DNA from: Oreohelix idahoensis
Lineage: Eukaryota; Mollusca; Gastropoda; Stylommatophora; Oreohelicidae
Length of the DNA: 64,000 nt
Reading direction: 5' to 3'
Assembly: GCA_024509875.1 (NCBI GenBank)
Contig: JAMPIV010019875.1
Location: forward strand, 363,501-427,500
Under the pieces are notes generated by a model. The model was not told the DNA's origin, did no database searches, and saw nothing but the letters and a program-made list of their open reading frames with translations. The first letter of the stretch is position 1; each line of letters begins with the position of its first letter. The position numbers were made by a program, and so were the translations under genes. Of this stretch, positions 1-10,274 are shown in pieces.

Positions 1-2
1 TT

Positions 3-1553
3 CAGGCTGCAGACATTCCTATTCGACCATTTCAGAAAATGGCGATAGACATCATTGGTCCATTTAAGATCAAATCTGCTAGAGGACATCAATTTATCTT
101 AACGTGTGTGGACATGTGCACACGTTGGCCAGAGGCTATCCCTCTGAAGAGCATTACTACTGCTGACATTGCAGATGCTCTTTGGCTTATATTTTCTCGC
201 CTGGGATTCCCCGGAGAAATATTATCAGATCATGGCACCCAACTAATATCGGATACCATGTCTCAAGTAATGTCTACTCTACAGATAGAGAGATCTTTGA
301 GTAGCATCTATCATCCTATGTCCAATGGGATGGTAGAACGGCTAAATAGAACACTTAAGAACTTATTAGGAAAGATAACTGAGGATCATCCTCAAGATTG
401 GGACAGGGTTCTACCCGCGGCCCTCTTCGCTTACAGGGAGGTCCCCAATGAACATACAGGATTTTCTCCTTTTGAACTTGTCTTTGGCGCGCGACCGCGC
501 GGCCCTATGTCTTTGCTTCATGATCTCATAACAGCGGACAATATTGACGATGACACAAAATCCTCTTACGAATATGTCATCACGCTGAGAGAAAAAATTA
601 TCGAAGCATGCAAATTAGCAACGTCCTCTTCTGAATTTGCTAAACAGAAGGCAAGGCAATTTGCTAATAAGAAAAGAACTTTACGACAACTTTGTCCTGG
701 TGACAAAGCATTTGTTTTGCTACCTTGTAGGGAAAATAGACTCCTTATTTCTTGGAAAGGTCCGTACGATATAATATCGAAAATTTCAGATGTTGACTAT
801 ATTGTCGATATTAACGGGAAGCATAAAACCTTCCACATCAATATGCTTACGGAATTCCATGAACGTCCTGACTATTTACAGCCTATTTTCCAGGCAACGG
901 ACGATTCTCCAGTTCAACATGGTCAGTACTCATCACTGTCCGTTATACAGGATGAGGAAACAAGTTTTTCGGATGTTAATCTTCCGCTTCCAATGATCCC
1001 ACTTCATTCTAGTGAATCATGGAAAGACGTTACTGTTTCTCCTGATTTGTCTCTAGGAGAACAGCGACAGGTTTCGGCTATGTTACAAACATTTCAGGAT
1101 GTCCTCACTGACATCCCTGGGCAAACTCATGTCATTGAGCATGACATTATTCTAACTGAACATACTCCTATTAGGGTTAGACCTTACCCTATCCCTATAC
1201 ATTTTCAAGCACAGGTTGAAAAGGAGTTAGATGAAATGATAGATTTACAAATAATCGAACCATCCACTTCTGCTTATTCTTCGCCGATGGTTATTGTTCG
1301 AAAAAAAGACAATAACATACGTCTTTGCGTTGACTATCGCAAATTGAATCAAGTGACAAAGTTTGATGCTGAACCTATGCCTTTACTAGAAGAGCTACTT
1401 ACTCGACTTTCTAAATCTCATTTTTTCACTAAACTTGATTTGTCTAAAGGATATTGGCAAGTTCCATTATCCGAACGCGCCAAACCTCTTACCGCTTTTT
1501 TTCTACTCCTAGAGGCCTTTTCCAATGGAATTTTATGCCTTTCGGCCTTATGA
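3..1553 (+). CDS. pol: Pol polyprotein fragment: integrase, GPY/F domain, N-terminal half of RT (E1)
   Basis: The reading frame is open from the window edge; the first internal Met is at 39. Counted from that Met, the integrase catalytic triad is intact: D4 (in AIDIIGP), D64 (in LSDHG) and E100 (in NGMVE), with 35 residues between the last two, the DD35E pattern. A WKGPYD motif near residue 239 followed by FHINML near 265 is the GPY/F domain that follows integrase in gypsy elements. Residues from about 340 are RT fingers (LCVDYRKLNQ, DLSKGYWQVPL). The frame ends about 20 residues after the true sequence is lost, because of extra T residues in the run near 1495-1502; the RT continues in another frame. 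E6 has five T residues at the same place, so this is a homopolymer indel. Integrase inserts the cDNA copy into the genome; RT copies the element RNA. Confidence 0.85.
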   Translation, partial: QAADIPIRPFQKMAIDIIGPFKIKSARGHQFILTCVDMCTRWPEAIPLKSITTADIADALWLIFSRLGFPGEILSDHGTQLISDTMSQVMSTLQIERSLSSIYHPMSNGMVERLNRTLKNLLGKITEDHPQDWDRVLPAALFAYREVPNEHTGFSPFELVFGARPRGPMSLLHDLITADNIDDDTKSSYEYVITLREKIIEACKLATSSSEFAKQKARQFANKKRTLRQLCPGDKAFVLLPCRENRLLISWKGPYDIISKISDVDYIVDINGKHKTFHINMLTEFHERPDYLQPIFQATDDSPVQHGQYSSLSVIQDEETSFSDVNLPLPMIPLHSSESWKDVTVSPDLSLGEQRQVSAMLQTFQDVLTDIPGQTHVIEHDIILTEHTPIRVRPYPIPIHFQAQVEKELDEMIDLQIIEPSTSAYSSPMVIVRKKDNNIRLCVDYRKLNQVTKFDAEPMPLLEELLTRLSKSHFFTKLDLSKGYWQVPLSERAKPLTAFFLLLEAFSNGILCLSAL

Positions 1554-2434
1554 ACGCACCAGCTACATTCGTACGCATGATGCGTCGAATCCTATCGTAT
1601 CGGTCAGATGTCATTGCTTATCTAGACGACATCTGTCTTTTTAGCGATACTTGGGAAGATCACTATTCAGGGTTAGTTGAATTGTTATCAACTCTACGCG
1701 AGCATAACCTGACAGCAAAACCATCGAAAGCTTGCATTGGTTTTAGCGAAATTGCTTTCCTAGGCCATCGAGTAGGTCATGGTTTCCTGAAGACAGAGGA
1801 CCATAATATCACTAAAATACTTAACATCTCTATCCCTAAGACTAAAAAGCAAGTGCGAAGTCTTTTAGGTCTCATACAAATTTATGGACGATTCATTTCG
1901 AATCTGTCCTCTATCATGGCACCTCTTTCGACACTACTAAAGAAAGGGTCGCCTAATATGGTTCACTGGTCTCAGGAATGCCAATTATCACTAGATAAGA
2001 TCAAAACTATGTTTTCAACACCACCTATTTTAGTGTTACCTACTACAGATAAGACATTTGTTCTTCGTAGTGACGCTTCATCCACTGGGATTGGAGCGGC
2101 ACTAATGCAAGAGTACTCTGGAACTCTGCATCCTGTAATGTACATATCCAGAAAACTTAATGCTGCAGAAAGGAATTACTCGGTTTTAGACCGGGAATTA
2201 TTGGCGATGGTTTGGTCAATTCTCAAACTTCAAAGATTCCTTCTTGGTGCACATTTCATAGTGGAAACTGACCAGAAAGCTCTTACTGCTATCCAAAGTA
2301 AGAACTTGAAGAGCTCGAGATCAACTCGATACGCGATCGCTCTTCAACCTTTTCATTTTTCGGTACGAGCTATCCGTGGTTCAGAAAATGTGATGGCGGA
2401 CATTCTGTCGAGATGCCCACATGATGCCACTTAA
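1454..2434 (+). CDS. pol: Pol fragment: RT palm to RNase H (E1)
   Basis: This is the continuation of the preceding pol frame after the T-run shift; genuine pol sequence starts near 1503 (TPRGLFQWNF), and the residues before that are out of frame. The RT active site YLDD lies at 1619-1630 and both catalytic aspartates are present. Next come the thumb and connection (RSLLGLIQIYGRF), then RNase H with its acidic residues in RSDAS, DRELL, ETDQ and ADILSR. The protein stops at 2434 right after the ADILSRC motif, with no chromodomain and no envelope gene downstream. The domain set is normal for gypsy RT-RH; only its place after integrase is unusual. E1 and E6 differ at scattered positions, so they are separate copies. 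Confidence 0.85.
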   Translation: MASSIIRTRQTSYRFFSTPRGLFQWNFMPFGLMNAPATFVRMMRRILSYRSDVIAYLDDICLFSDTWEDHYSGLVELLSTLREHNLTAKPSKACIGFSEIAFLGHRVGHGFLKTEDHNITKILNISIPKTKKQVRSLLGLIQIYGRFISNLSSIMAPLSTLLKKGSPNMVHWSQECQLSLDKIKTMFSTPPILVLPTTDKTFVLRSDASSTGIGAALMQEYSGTLHPVMYISRKLNAAERNYSVLDRELLAMVWSILKLQRFLLGAHFIVETDQKALTAIQSKNLKSSRSTRYAIALQPFHFSVRAIRGSENVMADILSRCPHDAT

Positions 2435-2872
2435 CTGTTAAATATTGGACTTTCCTAACATGTATAACTTTACATCAGTTATTCTTTTTCTTCTATATCA
2501 AAATGTGTACACATTTGTAATATATGATTTGGTGATTGTATAAATACTTAGCGGTTCACTTATTTTGATTCACTGCTAATTCTTTGATGATGTTTCTTTT
2601 GCCAATCGTGAACTTATGATACCTAATATGAAATGATTATTGAAATTATTGTATACATTGTGTCATTGCCAATATGGTAGTAGGCATTGGTGGCAACTCC
2701 CTGGAAATGTTTACACTTAGAGAAATACTTTCTCTAAGATGTTGAGATATATATTCTCATTCTTTGCCTTAATCTGGCTTTATAAATTCTTGATACTTCT
2801 CATCTGCGCATCATATGTGCGTTGGGGGGCCTATTTTATGTGGCTCTCAGAGAGAGAAAAAAAAAATTCATT
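2435..2872 (+). other. E1 3' untranslated region with purine tract
   Basis: No coding potential. Most of it aligns with the reverse complement of 38437-38911 in E6. It ends in a purine run (AGAGAGAGAAAAAAAAAA, about 2851-2868) that is the likely polypurine primer for plus-strand DNA, just before the LTR. Confidence 0.6.
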
Positions 2873-4470
2873 TTTTGCGTACATATTTTTTATATGTCGC
2901 ACAGATTACAGTTGATACGATTACAAATGAAAATGTAACTATCTGTTTGATAAAAGGATATTTATTTATGAACTTACAACTTTTAAGAAAGGGGAATAAC
3001 TCAGAATAGTAAATGTGTATTTTATTCTTTGAGTGATCGGTTCCTGTTTTGTTTCCGTGGATTGAACAAGCGGAGGAATCTAGATTTTCTATTATAGCTG
3101 GAAACAGATTGTTCTCGCTTAAGGTTTTGCAGGAATATTGAAAGTCCGAATCTAGGTTTACTGTTTGTCTGTTTGAGACGATTCCGTCTTATATCATGTT
3201 ATCTTTGTGTGTCTGGGCTGGATTATTTGTTCTTACACTCTGAGCGGATGAAGATAAGAGATGGTGTTCTTCGGTTATGGAGTCTGGCGGGACGCCAATG
3301 TCGAGCGGTCCAAAGTTTTGTGATCTCAAGTTATCATGGGGAAGAAGATTGTGTCTTCTAGGACTGTTTTAGTCTATGTGTTCCCCAGTATTGTTTCTAT
3401 TACGCCAGAAAAGTGTTTTTGTGCTTGCTATTGATTCTTGGCCAAGGTAAACGTACTTTTACTGACTTCGTTCCTAGGCTTACGATGGGTTATGTTTAGG
3501 CCTACATGAATCTACTTATGTTCAGATGTCAGAACGACATATCGTTTAGCAGCACTAAGAATGTTTCTACACAGCAATTATGAGGACAGATAATGCTGAT
3601 ATTGGTGGAAACTTTGATATCCTTATGAAGTGAATCTTTCTAGAAGTTTTGTCATCTCACCGTTGTGTGAGCGATGTTAAGGACCAAGGAAGCCATCTTG
3701 GAATCCGAATTATTGTCAATCATTCATCAGAGAACAGGGTTGTCCCTTACTACCCGATAATGATCCAGAGATCACAGTTATGAAAGAAAGATCTATTATG
3801 GGAGATTTAGCATTTACTCCGAAGATATGTGCTGAATGCTATTTGAAAGAATCTACGCTAGAGTACAAGCTACACTCATGCTAAGAGAGATTCTGTACAA
3901 GAGTCACTATGAACATTATGTATAAACTGACGTGATCTGTCAGTACAACCTGATATATATATATATAGATGTGGATTAACTATAGAACTCTGAATGCTTG
4001 TCTACAAATGTTCCAGTATGAGGTTATCCAGCATGTATGCTAACTTAAGATGATACACCATTGATCAACACCATGCTGTTTATGTCGTCATGTGTTCCTG
4101 TAACCATACACGTACTGTTCCAGTGTGCGTCTCATTAAATATTATAAAAAGAACACAGTAGTTCCAGTAATCCTTGACTTCTACATGTGAGAGTATGAAT
4201 ATATTGTTACCAAGTTGTCAACTCTTCAGAACCATTCTACCATTCGCGTACAATGTACTCTCACTTCAATGTTTACACTACCCTGTGTAGGTCGAGTTGA
4301 CCTGTGTCTGTCTTCACGGTGACAGCTCCTCTTTGAATACAACAGTACTACCAGCCATCATACTTTACAGTGAGGTTCTATACACCACACTCGATTCTTT
4401 ACAGTGGAGTCGCAAACAACAGAACTTTACAGTGGTGTACTACAGGTGTAGTAAGAAATAACTTTTTTAC
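2873..4470 (+). repeat. E1 3' LTR, 3' truncated
   Basis: The start (TTTTGCGTACATATTT) corresponds to the E6 LTR start (TGTTGCGCACATATTT on its sense strand), and the first 300 bases align well, including the stretch ending in CTCAGAATAG. Similarity then becomes patchy. The complete E6 LTR is about 2.1 kb, whereas here only about 1.6 kb remains before E2 sequence begins at 4471. The start is placed by homology, because the expected TG is degenerate. Confidence 0.65.
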
Positions 4471-4580
4471 ACACTCCATTGCACCATTTTGCACCATTTT
4501 CTTGTAAAGCTGGTGTGCGCACCAAAATATATGTGTATTCCATCAAGGCCCATGTGCGCAACAAAAGATATTATGGGACA
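4471..4580 (-). repeat. E2 3' LTR stub (first 110 bp only)
   Basis: On the minus strand it starts TGTCCCATAATATC and matches the first 110 bases of the 5' LTR (12385-12494, start TGTCACATAATAG), with about ten differences. Shared landmarks are the two GTGCGCA motifs. Similarity stops at 4471, where E1 LTR sequence begins, so about 2.1 kb of this LTR is missing. A purine-rich tract lies directly upstream (GGGAAGGGGGTTGA), as expected for a 3' LTR. Confidence 0.75.
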
Positions 4581-4741
4581 TCAACCCCCTTCCCCAGAAA
4601 AGAAAACGTAGTTTTCTTCTCCCTGGCAGTAGTAGATTTCACAGCATACAATAAAATATTAAACAAGTTATAAAAAAAAATAGATGCTGTTGTACGTAGA
4701 CATCATGCCTACGAACACAGATATAACTCATGTCCCAAAAA

Positions 4742-5341
4742 TTATAATCTAGACAGAGCATCTGCCACGACATTAGGTCTATCCTCTAATTTGATAATTG
4801 TGAACCGGAACTGTTGTAGCAATAAGGCCCAACGAGTCAACCGTGAGCTTGTCGACTTCGAAGATTTCAAAAACAGTAGAGGTCGATGATCTGTCTGAAG
4901 TATAAACTGGGACCCTATCAAGTATCGGGACAGTTTTGACACTGCCCATAGTATAGCCTGGCATTCCCTTTCGATTGCTGAGTACCTGGTCTCCGCCGGT
5001 AACAGTTTCCAACTAACATACATCACATGATGTAGCGTACCCTCCCGGTCTTGCATAAGACATGCCCCAATGCCCACAGATGACGCGTCGGTCCGCAGTA
5101 TAAAGGGTTTGCTCAAATCAGGCAAAAGCAGGATTGGTCGCCTGGAAAATAACTTCTTGATTTTTGCTAACGCCTTCGCGCATTCTGGCGACCATACAAC
5201 CCTGTTAGGCATTCCTTTACTAGTAAGAGAGGTTAAAGCATCAGAAATAGAAGAAAACTGAGGGATGAACTTGCGATAAAAATTGACAAGTCCCATCAGG
5301 CTGCTGACCTGCTTCTTAGTCCTAGGTGCTTGTAGTTCCAA
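4742..5341 (-). pseudogene. pol: E2 RT connection and RNase H
   Basis: A 199-residue open stretch with the RT tether (VSSLMGLVNFYRKFIPQF), then RNase H acidic motifs RTDAS, ERECQ, QTDHR and VADALSR, ending at a stop just after the last motif as in E1 and E6. It is out of frame with the RT piece at 5503-6117, so the gene is broken in between. RNase H removes the RNA strand during reverse transcription. Family assignment is secure from the motif order. Confidence 0.8.
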
Positions 5342-5502
5342 AATTTTTAAACCTTGCCAATCTCGGGTTTTAATAGATTATTACCTACTATAAAGCCAAA
5401 AAAATTAAACTCCCCGAAACCGATACAAGTCTTACTAGGCCGCGCCGTTAACCCATGCTTACGTAAACAACGCAACAGGGAAGACAGCCCCGACATATGT
5501 TG

Positions 5503-6117
5503 TTACCATGTTTCATGGAACAGGCAGATGTCATCGATGTACGTAATCACATCCGTACGATGACCTAGTAACTTTCTTATCATTCTGACGAAAGTTGCGG
5601 GCGCATTAACTAGCCCGAAACACATACAATTAAACTGAAATAAACCCTTTGGGGTGGAAAATGCCGTCAAAGGTTTAGCCGACTCGACAAAAGGAGCCTG
5701 CCAGTATCCCCGAGATAAATCCAGTTTACGAAAAAACCTGGCTTCGGAAAATTGAGTAAGGAGGTCCTCCTGGTTCAGTGTTGGCTCAGCGTCAATCACA
5801 GTGACACTATCTAATTTACGGAAGTCGATGCAGACACGCAAGGACCCATTTTTCATTCGAACTACAACCATAGGGAAGGAGTAAGCAGACTCCGATGGAG
5901 AAATGATCCCCAACCCTAGTTCTTTTTCAATCGCCGACTTAAAATGTAATGGCTGCGGATACGGATTCACCCTGATCGGTTGGTCGTCCGTCAGGATTAT
6001 ATTGTGGCAGATAAAATCGGTACGTCCTGGCAAATCAGTGAGAACTTCCTTAAACTCTCCAATGACCGATCGTGCCTCAGATTTCTGTGTTATCGTTAGG
6101 CCGTCACATATCTGCAC
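5503..6117 (-). pseudogene. pol: E2 reverse transcriptase, N-terminal and palm part
   Basis: The open stretch of about 204 residues begins upstream of the RT fingers, with the conserved linker (VLTDLPGRTDFI), then RVCIDFRKLDSV, KLDLSRGYWQAP, FNCMCFGLVNAPATF and the active site YIDD near 5530. The catalytic aspartates are intact. The frame is lost directly after ICLF. It lies downstream, in transcription order, of the integrase piece, so the INT-RT order holds for this copy too. Confidence 0.8.
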
Positions 6118-6177
6118 ATTCTCTCAAGACTCAGAAGGAGCAAGAGGAACGAGAGACAGCTGGAGATTAATATCACC

Positions 6178-6627
6178 TCATATGTCACCCAATTCATTAA
6201 TGACCACTGAACATGCTACCGTCGGGGTCTCCCCAGATACCCTAGTGTCCGACCCTTTTAGAGCCTCTGGCCTTTCTATATGAGGTTTTAACATATTAAT
6301 GTGGAATACCTTCTTGTTCCAAACCTGGATTAAATAATCAACATCCGTTACCCTCTTAAGCACCTTAAACGGCCCCTGCCATGTAATGCTCAAACGGTCT
6401 TCCTTTTAATGGAAGAAGAAGCCAACCTCTTCACCTGGAAACAAGAACAGTAGTTTGGATCCGCGGTTAGCGTATTGCCGGTACCGCGCCCCCGCCACGG
6501 ATAAATTATCACGTACCACGGCACACGCATTGACAATACGGTCACGCAAGGTTATGACGTATTTGTAACTGGAAATGGAGGACCCATCAGAACACCCACC
6601 AACCAGTATATCTTTCAGAATGTGCAT
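6178..6627 (-). pseudogene. pol: E2 integrase C-terminal region with GPY/F domain
   Basis: Two overlapping broken frames. 6406-6627 holds the helical stretch after the integrase core (SSYKYVITLRDRIVNACAV). 6178-6393 holds the GPY/F domain (TWQGPFKVLKRV followed by FHINMLKPH). The same two blocks are continuous in E1 and E6. The GPY/F domain is a small DNA-binding or multimerising domain of gypsy integrases. The frame change is near 6400. Confidence 0.75.
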
Positions 6628-6683
6628 TGGGCCCTCGGATTCGCCCCGTACAATAGTTCAAATGGGGAGAACCCGGTGCTCTC

Positions 6684-7310
6684 CTAAGGCGCCTCTCTAT
6701 AGGCAAATAATACTGCTGGAAGGAATGTATCCCATTCTTGGGGAAATTCAGCATTGACCTTGGCCAACATATCCTTCAATGCGCCATTAAATCGTTCACA
6801 GACACCGTTTGACTGGGGATAAGGGCTGGTGAAAGATTGGGAAATACCCAACAATTTAGTGATCTCGGCCATTTCCTTAGTAATGAATTGACGTACCCTA
6901 TCTGACAATATCACCTCGGGAAACCCAAACCTACTAAACAACATCTGCAACGCATCCGCCACATCCTGAGAGGTTATAGTCCTCATTGGCACAGCCTCGG
7001 GCCATTTTGTGCACAGATCCACCATTGTCAGAATAAAACGAAAGCCTCTAACTGATGCAACAGAAAGCGGACCAATGATTTCGATGGCAACTTTCTGGAA
7101 GGGGCGAAACGACAAATCAACAATCTGCAACGGAGCCTTCGGTAATTTACCCCTATGTGTCACTGGCTGGCATACCCTACACGACCTGCAGTATATCTTA
7201 ATGTCTGTGTTATATGCCAGCCATTAGAATGGTGACAGAACTCTATGGCAAAATCTTGCAACCCCTATATGTCCGGCACACGGTGAATCGTGTGCCACCT
7301 GCAACACCTT
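6684..7310 (-). pseudogene. pol: E2 integrase zinc-binding domain and catalytic core
   Basis: From 7310 downwards the minus strand encodes an HHCC zinc-binding domain (HDSPCAGH, later CRSCRVCQ) with an internal stop. The core follows: IIGP, LSDR and NGVCERFNG. The first catalytic aspartate is replaced by glutamate (AIEIIGP instead of AIDIIGP), and the conserved GTQ after the second Asp reads VRQ. The last catalytic Glu is kept. The core frame runs 7163-6684. This copy is unlikely to encode an active enzyme. Confidence 0.8.
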
Positions 7311-7553
7311 TGTTCTAAAGGCAACAGGCACAACCACTTGGCGCTTGAATTCGAATTGACTGGAAAAGCATCTGGTAAGAACATCATTTTTTCAACTCAA
7401 ACCAGTAACTTGCCGACTTCGTGCACTTTACATCACCATTTTGGGCCAAAGTGTAACATTTCTGCAAAGTTCCATCAGCTCGTCGCTGCTGGACAAAGTC
7501 CGATGCTGGTACATCGGGACCCATTGAGGCAATACATGGGACCACGTACGATA

Positions 7554-8315
7554 TCATAGTTTCCGCTCTTTTGCCAATGAATTGTCGTCTGCTCTTGTCT
7601 GCGCTCTTGTGACCACCACATTGGCCACAACTGACCGTTCGACCTGCCATTTTGTGATGTCGGCCTGGGTACAGTCACGAACACCATGCACGTTCCGTAT
7701 AATCAAATCGACCACTGGAGCATCAAGAACACACGCTTGCACCCGACCAGAAATAAAGGGTGTATCCACTTCTATAATGGCTAGGGGGTAATATTCAACA
7801 TTTCCCCCAAATGTTACGCATCCGACAGTCTTAAGAATAAGGCACGATTTGTCAATACATGATCGGCGCACTTCGATCGTAGTGCAGCCTATGTCCCTCA
7901 ACACAGACACCAACCTGTTCTGAACCATGCCCTGGTGTAAATCTAAGCTTCCGCTCCCATCGATAGAAGAGAGGCAAGGCATAGTATGACCACAAATCAA
8001 TAACGGTCTGCCATCAGGTTCAAACAAAGGCCTACATCCCTCGCAATCCTCGTTATTAAAGGTTTTCAGAACGCATGCATCATTAGCCTTATCTGAATTG
8101 TTTAGACAGACTCTTGCAGCATGTCCTCTTCCGTCCCACGCGCCACATCGAAGCTGACTACCATCATCTTTTGTAGGACTACCCTTTGGTGAATTGAGGA
8201 GTTCTAGCTCCCGTTTGTCATCGCTGTCATTCCCTCTACTCGGACCACTTCTTCTATACCAGCGATGTTCGGCATCACTGGTAGGGTCTATTCGGACCTG
8301 CCACCGAGTAGACAT
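7554..8315 (-). pseudogene. gag-pol: E2 nucleocapsid zinc knuckle, CCCH motif and aspartic protease
   Basis: A 253-residue open stretch. At residues 57-70 is a retroviral-type zinc knuckle whose second Cys is Trp (C-x2-W-x4-H-x4-C), so it is damaged. At residues 91-110 (7986-8045) is a C-x2-C-x13-C-x-H motif shared with E3, E6 and E8. The protease active site lies at residues 141-143 and reads DIG where DTG or DSG is expected. The following CVTFGGNVEYYPLAII stretch is also seen in E6 and E8. The protease would cut the Gag-Pol polyprotein; this copy should be inactive. Confidence 0.75.
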
Positions 8316-8366
8316 GTCATGTCTATCTCCCGTGAAACTAAACGGAGATCTATCTTGACGGTACCA

Positions 8367-9424
8367 CTATTTTTTTGGCGATCTGTACCCCTTAAAGCTA
8401 TCATAACTCCCATGAGATCCATGCCCACTAGAGTATTGCCGATCAAACCTTCTCCTGGCAAACCTGTCCGCACTCTTGGACCAACGTTGCCGGAAAGGTT
8501 TGCCACTAACTTTGCAAACACACGTAGCGAAAAGCTTAGGGACAAAGGACTTGTGAATTGTCTTACCAGATTGAGCAGTAACGTACGGCCGCCCCAACTC
8601 TGCCATAGCATTAATGTCTCTAGGTTTGCGTTCCTGAAAAAAATGCAACAATGTCAGAACAACATGAGGACACGTTGTCCCGCAACGTGAGATCAAACAA
8701 TCCATCAAAATCCCTGTTTATTCCCTCCAGCTCTGTCTATCTGTTAAGGAGAGTTCTAATTTTGGTGACAAAAGAGCCGAAATCTTGGTCGGCACTAGGA
8801 ATCGCATCTCTGAAACGAGAGCGATATCCTTCGGCTGTCAGCTTAAACTCTCGCTGCAATGTTGCCTTTACGGTATCATAATTAGTTCTGTCAGCCACAG
8901 GCAAACTATATACGGTGTTTAAAGCAGAGCCGGAAAGATATGCAAATAACAGTGAAATTCATTCCTTCTTCCTTGCCCTCCAGACAAGAGCCGCTTATTC
9001 AAATCTCTCGACAAAGAAGTCCATGCTATCTACTTCCTCCGAAAACTTGGTAATCGTAGCCTATAAGGGCGAGCTGGCTCCCTAGAAGTCGCACCAGGAT
9101 TGCCAGAATCAAGGTCCAACTTTTTCATTGCAATTTCCATGTCCGCCTCAATCTTCATTCCTTCTAAATCCATCCATCTTTGCTCCGTATCTGCTTCAAT
9201 CTGTTTCAGTACTTTATCTGCTTCAATTTGTTTCAGTTCCCTATCTGCTTCAATCTTTAATTTTTGTAATTGACACGCTCCTCATATCGTTCTCGTATGT
9301 CATCTTCTTGTTTTTTCTGTAACTCGTACTCTTTGTGTTCGGCATTTGCCCACTCAAGCAGAGAATCCCCCGATTTTCCTGTCTTCTCTCCAATTTCAAT
9401 AAAATCCTTAAGGCTAGACATAGT
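8367..9424 (-). pseudogene. gag: E2 gag: coiled-coil N-terminus and capsid
   Basis: The likely start is ATG at 9424-9422 (MSSLKDFIEIG), by analogy with MSTLDYFITQG in E6 and MDLQSFILIG in E3. A charged coiled coil with repeated IEAD and KQIEAD units follows (9330-9120), then capsid-like sequence (8950-8600) ending in HFFQERKPRDINAMAEL, then a basic R/G/S-rich tail (8500-8370). Frames change several times, with a stop near 9260. Gag would form the particle that packages element RNA. Confidence 0.7.
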
Positions 9425-10258
9425 TATGATCTATGTGCAATACAAATGTGATGGCAAGCTACGAAATAAGTAAAATTATGAAGGTTACAAATTCCTCAAA
9501 TTGTACCCATACCCCTACAAAATTAATAATACATATATTGTTGCACACGCCCAATATATATTTGCAGACGATGGGTACGATGTACCTATAGTTATGAATA
9601 CACATGATTAAAAAAAAGCAAGCAAGTGAAAATACAGTATGACAAGTCAGTTCCAAATAAGGGATCCGGTGAAACGAATCCTTGCTTGTCTCTACCCAAT
9701 CAGTTTCACGATACAATGACACAAACTCAAGCTCAAAAAGTGGTAATTTTGACAAGGACATCCGGAAATGGCTAAAAAAATGATGTCCGTACACCTACTC
9801 TAATCACACTAATGCAATCGTGATTTTAGAAATAAAAAATCCATATACTATGAACAGTACATATAAAGAAGAAACACGAACTCACTTGACAAACAAACAC
9901 CAACAGTACAATAGGAAAGTGATGACAGATATATGAGATAGAAACAAATAAGTATATACAAACCGTACTGTTAACAAATGAGAACAAGGAGATTGTCAAT
10001 ATAACTTATGTACAAGATAGCAAGAAGAAAACTATAGAATACGACAGCAAAACATGACGAAAGAGAATACTTGCAAAAATATGACACTATGCATACCAAC
10101 AAGACAATCACCGCTAAGACACTGAAAATGTGCACGCTCAGTTATGCAGGACAGTCAATAGGGTCAACTCTCTGTGACCGTAGCCCACTGCAAAACTGAC
10201 AGTGTCACTGCCTACAGAAATCAGTTCAACATAATGCCTTTCCCATAATTAAAAAAAA
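9425..10258 (-). other. E2 5' leader
   Basis: The stretch between the primer-binding-like site and the gag start is T-rich on the sense strand and has no convincing coding sequence. Leaders of similar composition precede gag in E6 and E8. Open frames here are short and unlike any gag. Confidence 0.5.
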
Positions 10259-10274
10259 GTTAGACTCGCCACCA
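10259..10274 (-). promoter_or_regulatory. Candidate primer-binding site of E2
   Basis: Directly after the inferred 5' LTR end the sense strand reads TGGTGGCGAGTCTAAC. It begins with TGG, the complement of a tRNA CCA end, and resembles the sites of E6 (TGGGCGGCGACTAG) and E3 (TGGTAGCAAGTAAGG) at the same position. The primer tRNA was not identified. Confidence 0.5.

Larger units (their letters stand above)
1..4470 (+). mobile_element. E1: gypsy-like LTR retrotransposon, INT-before-RT (Gmr1-type), 5' end outside window
   Basis: The window opens inside a pol gene. In order it holds integrase core, GPY/F-type C-terminal domain, reverse transcriptase, RNase H (to 2434), a 3' untranslated region with an A-rich purine tract (about 2850-2868), and a 3' LTR from about 2873. 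Sequence and LTR start resemble E6 (36910-47018) closely enough to be one family. The 3' LTR is cut at 4470, where it abuts the stub of the E2 3' LTR. The 5' LTR and gag lie outside the window. INT upstream of RT is seen directly; assignment to the Gmr1 group is inference from that order. Confidence 0.85.

Noticed and set aside
2435..2872. Envelope gene downstream of pol (E1, E5, E6)
   Set aside because: No open frame with signal peptide or membrane segment lies between RNase H and the 3' LTR in any copy.
7554..8315. Open frames on the + strand across E2 (for example 7582-7791, 8265-8690)
   Set aside because: They are antisense shadows of recognisable gag and protease sequence on the minus strand.
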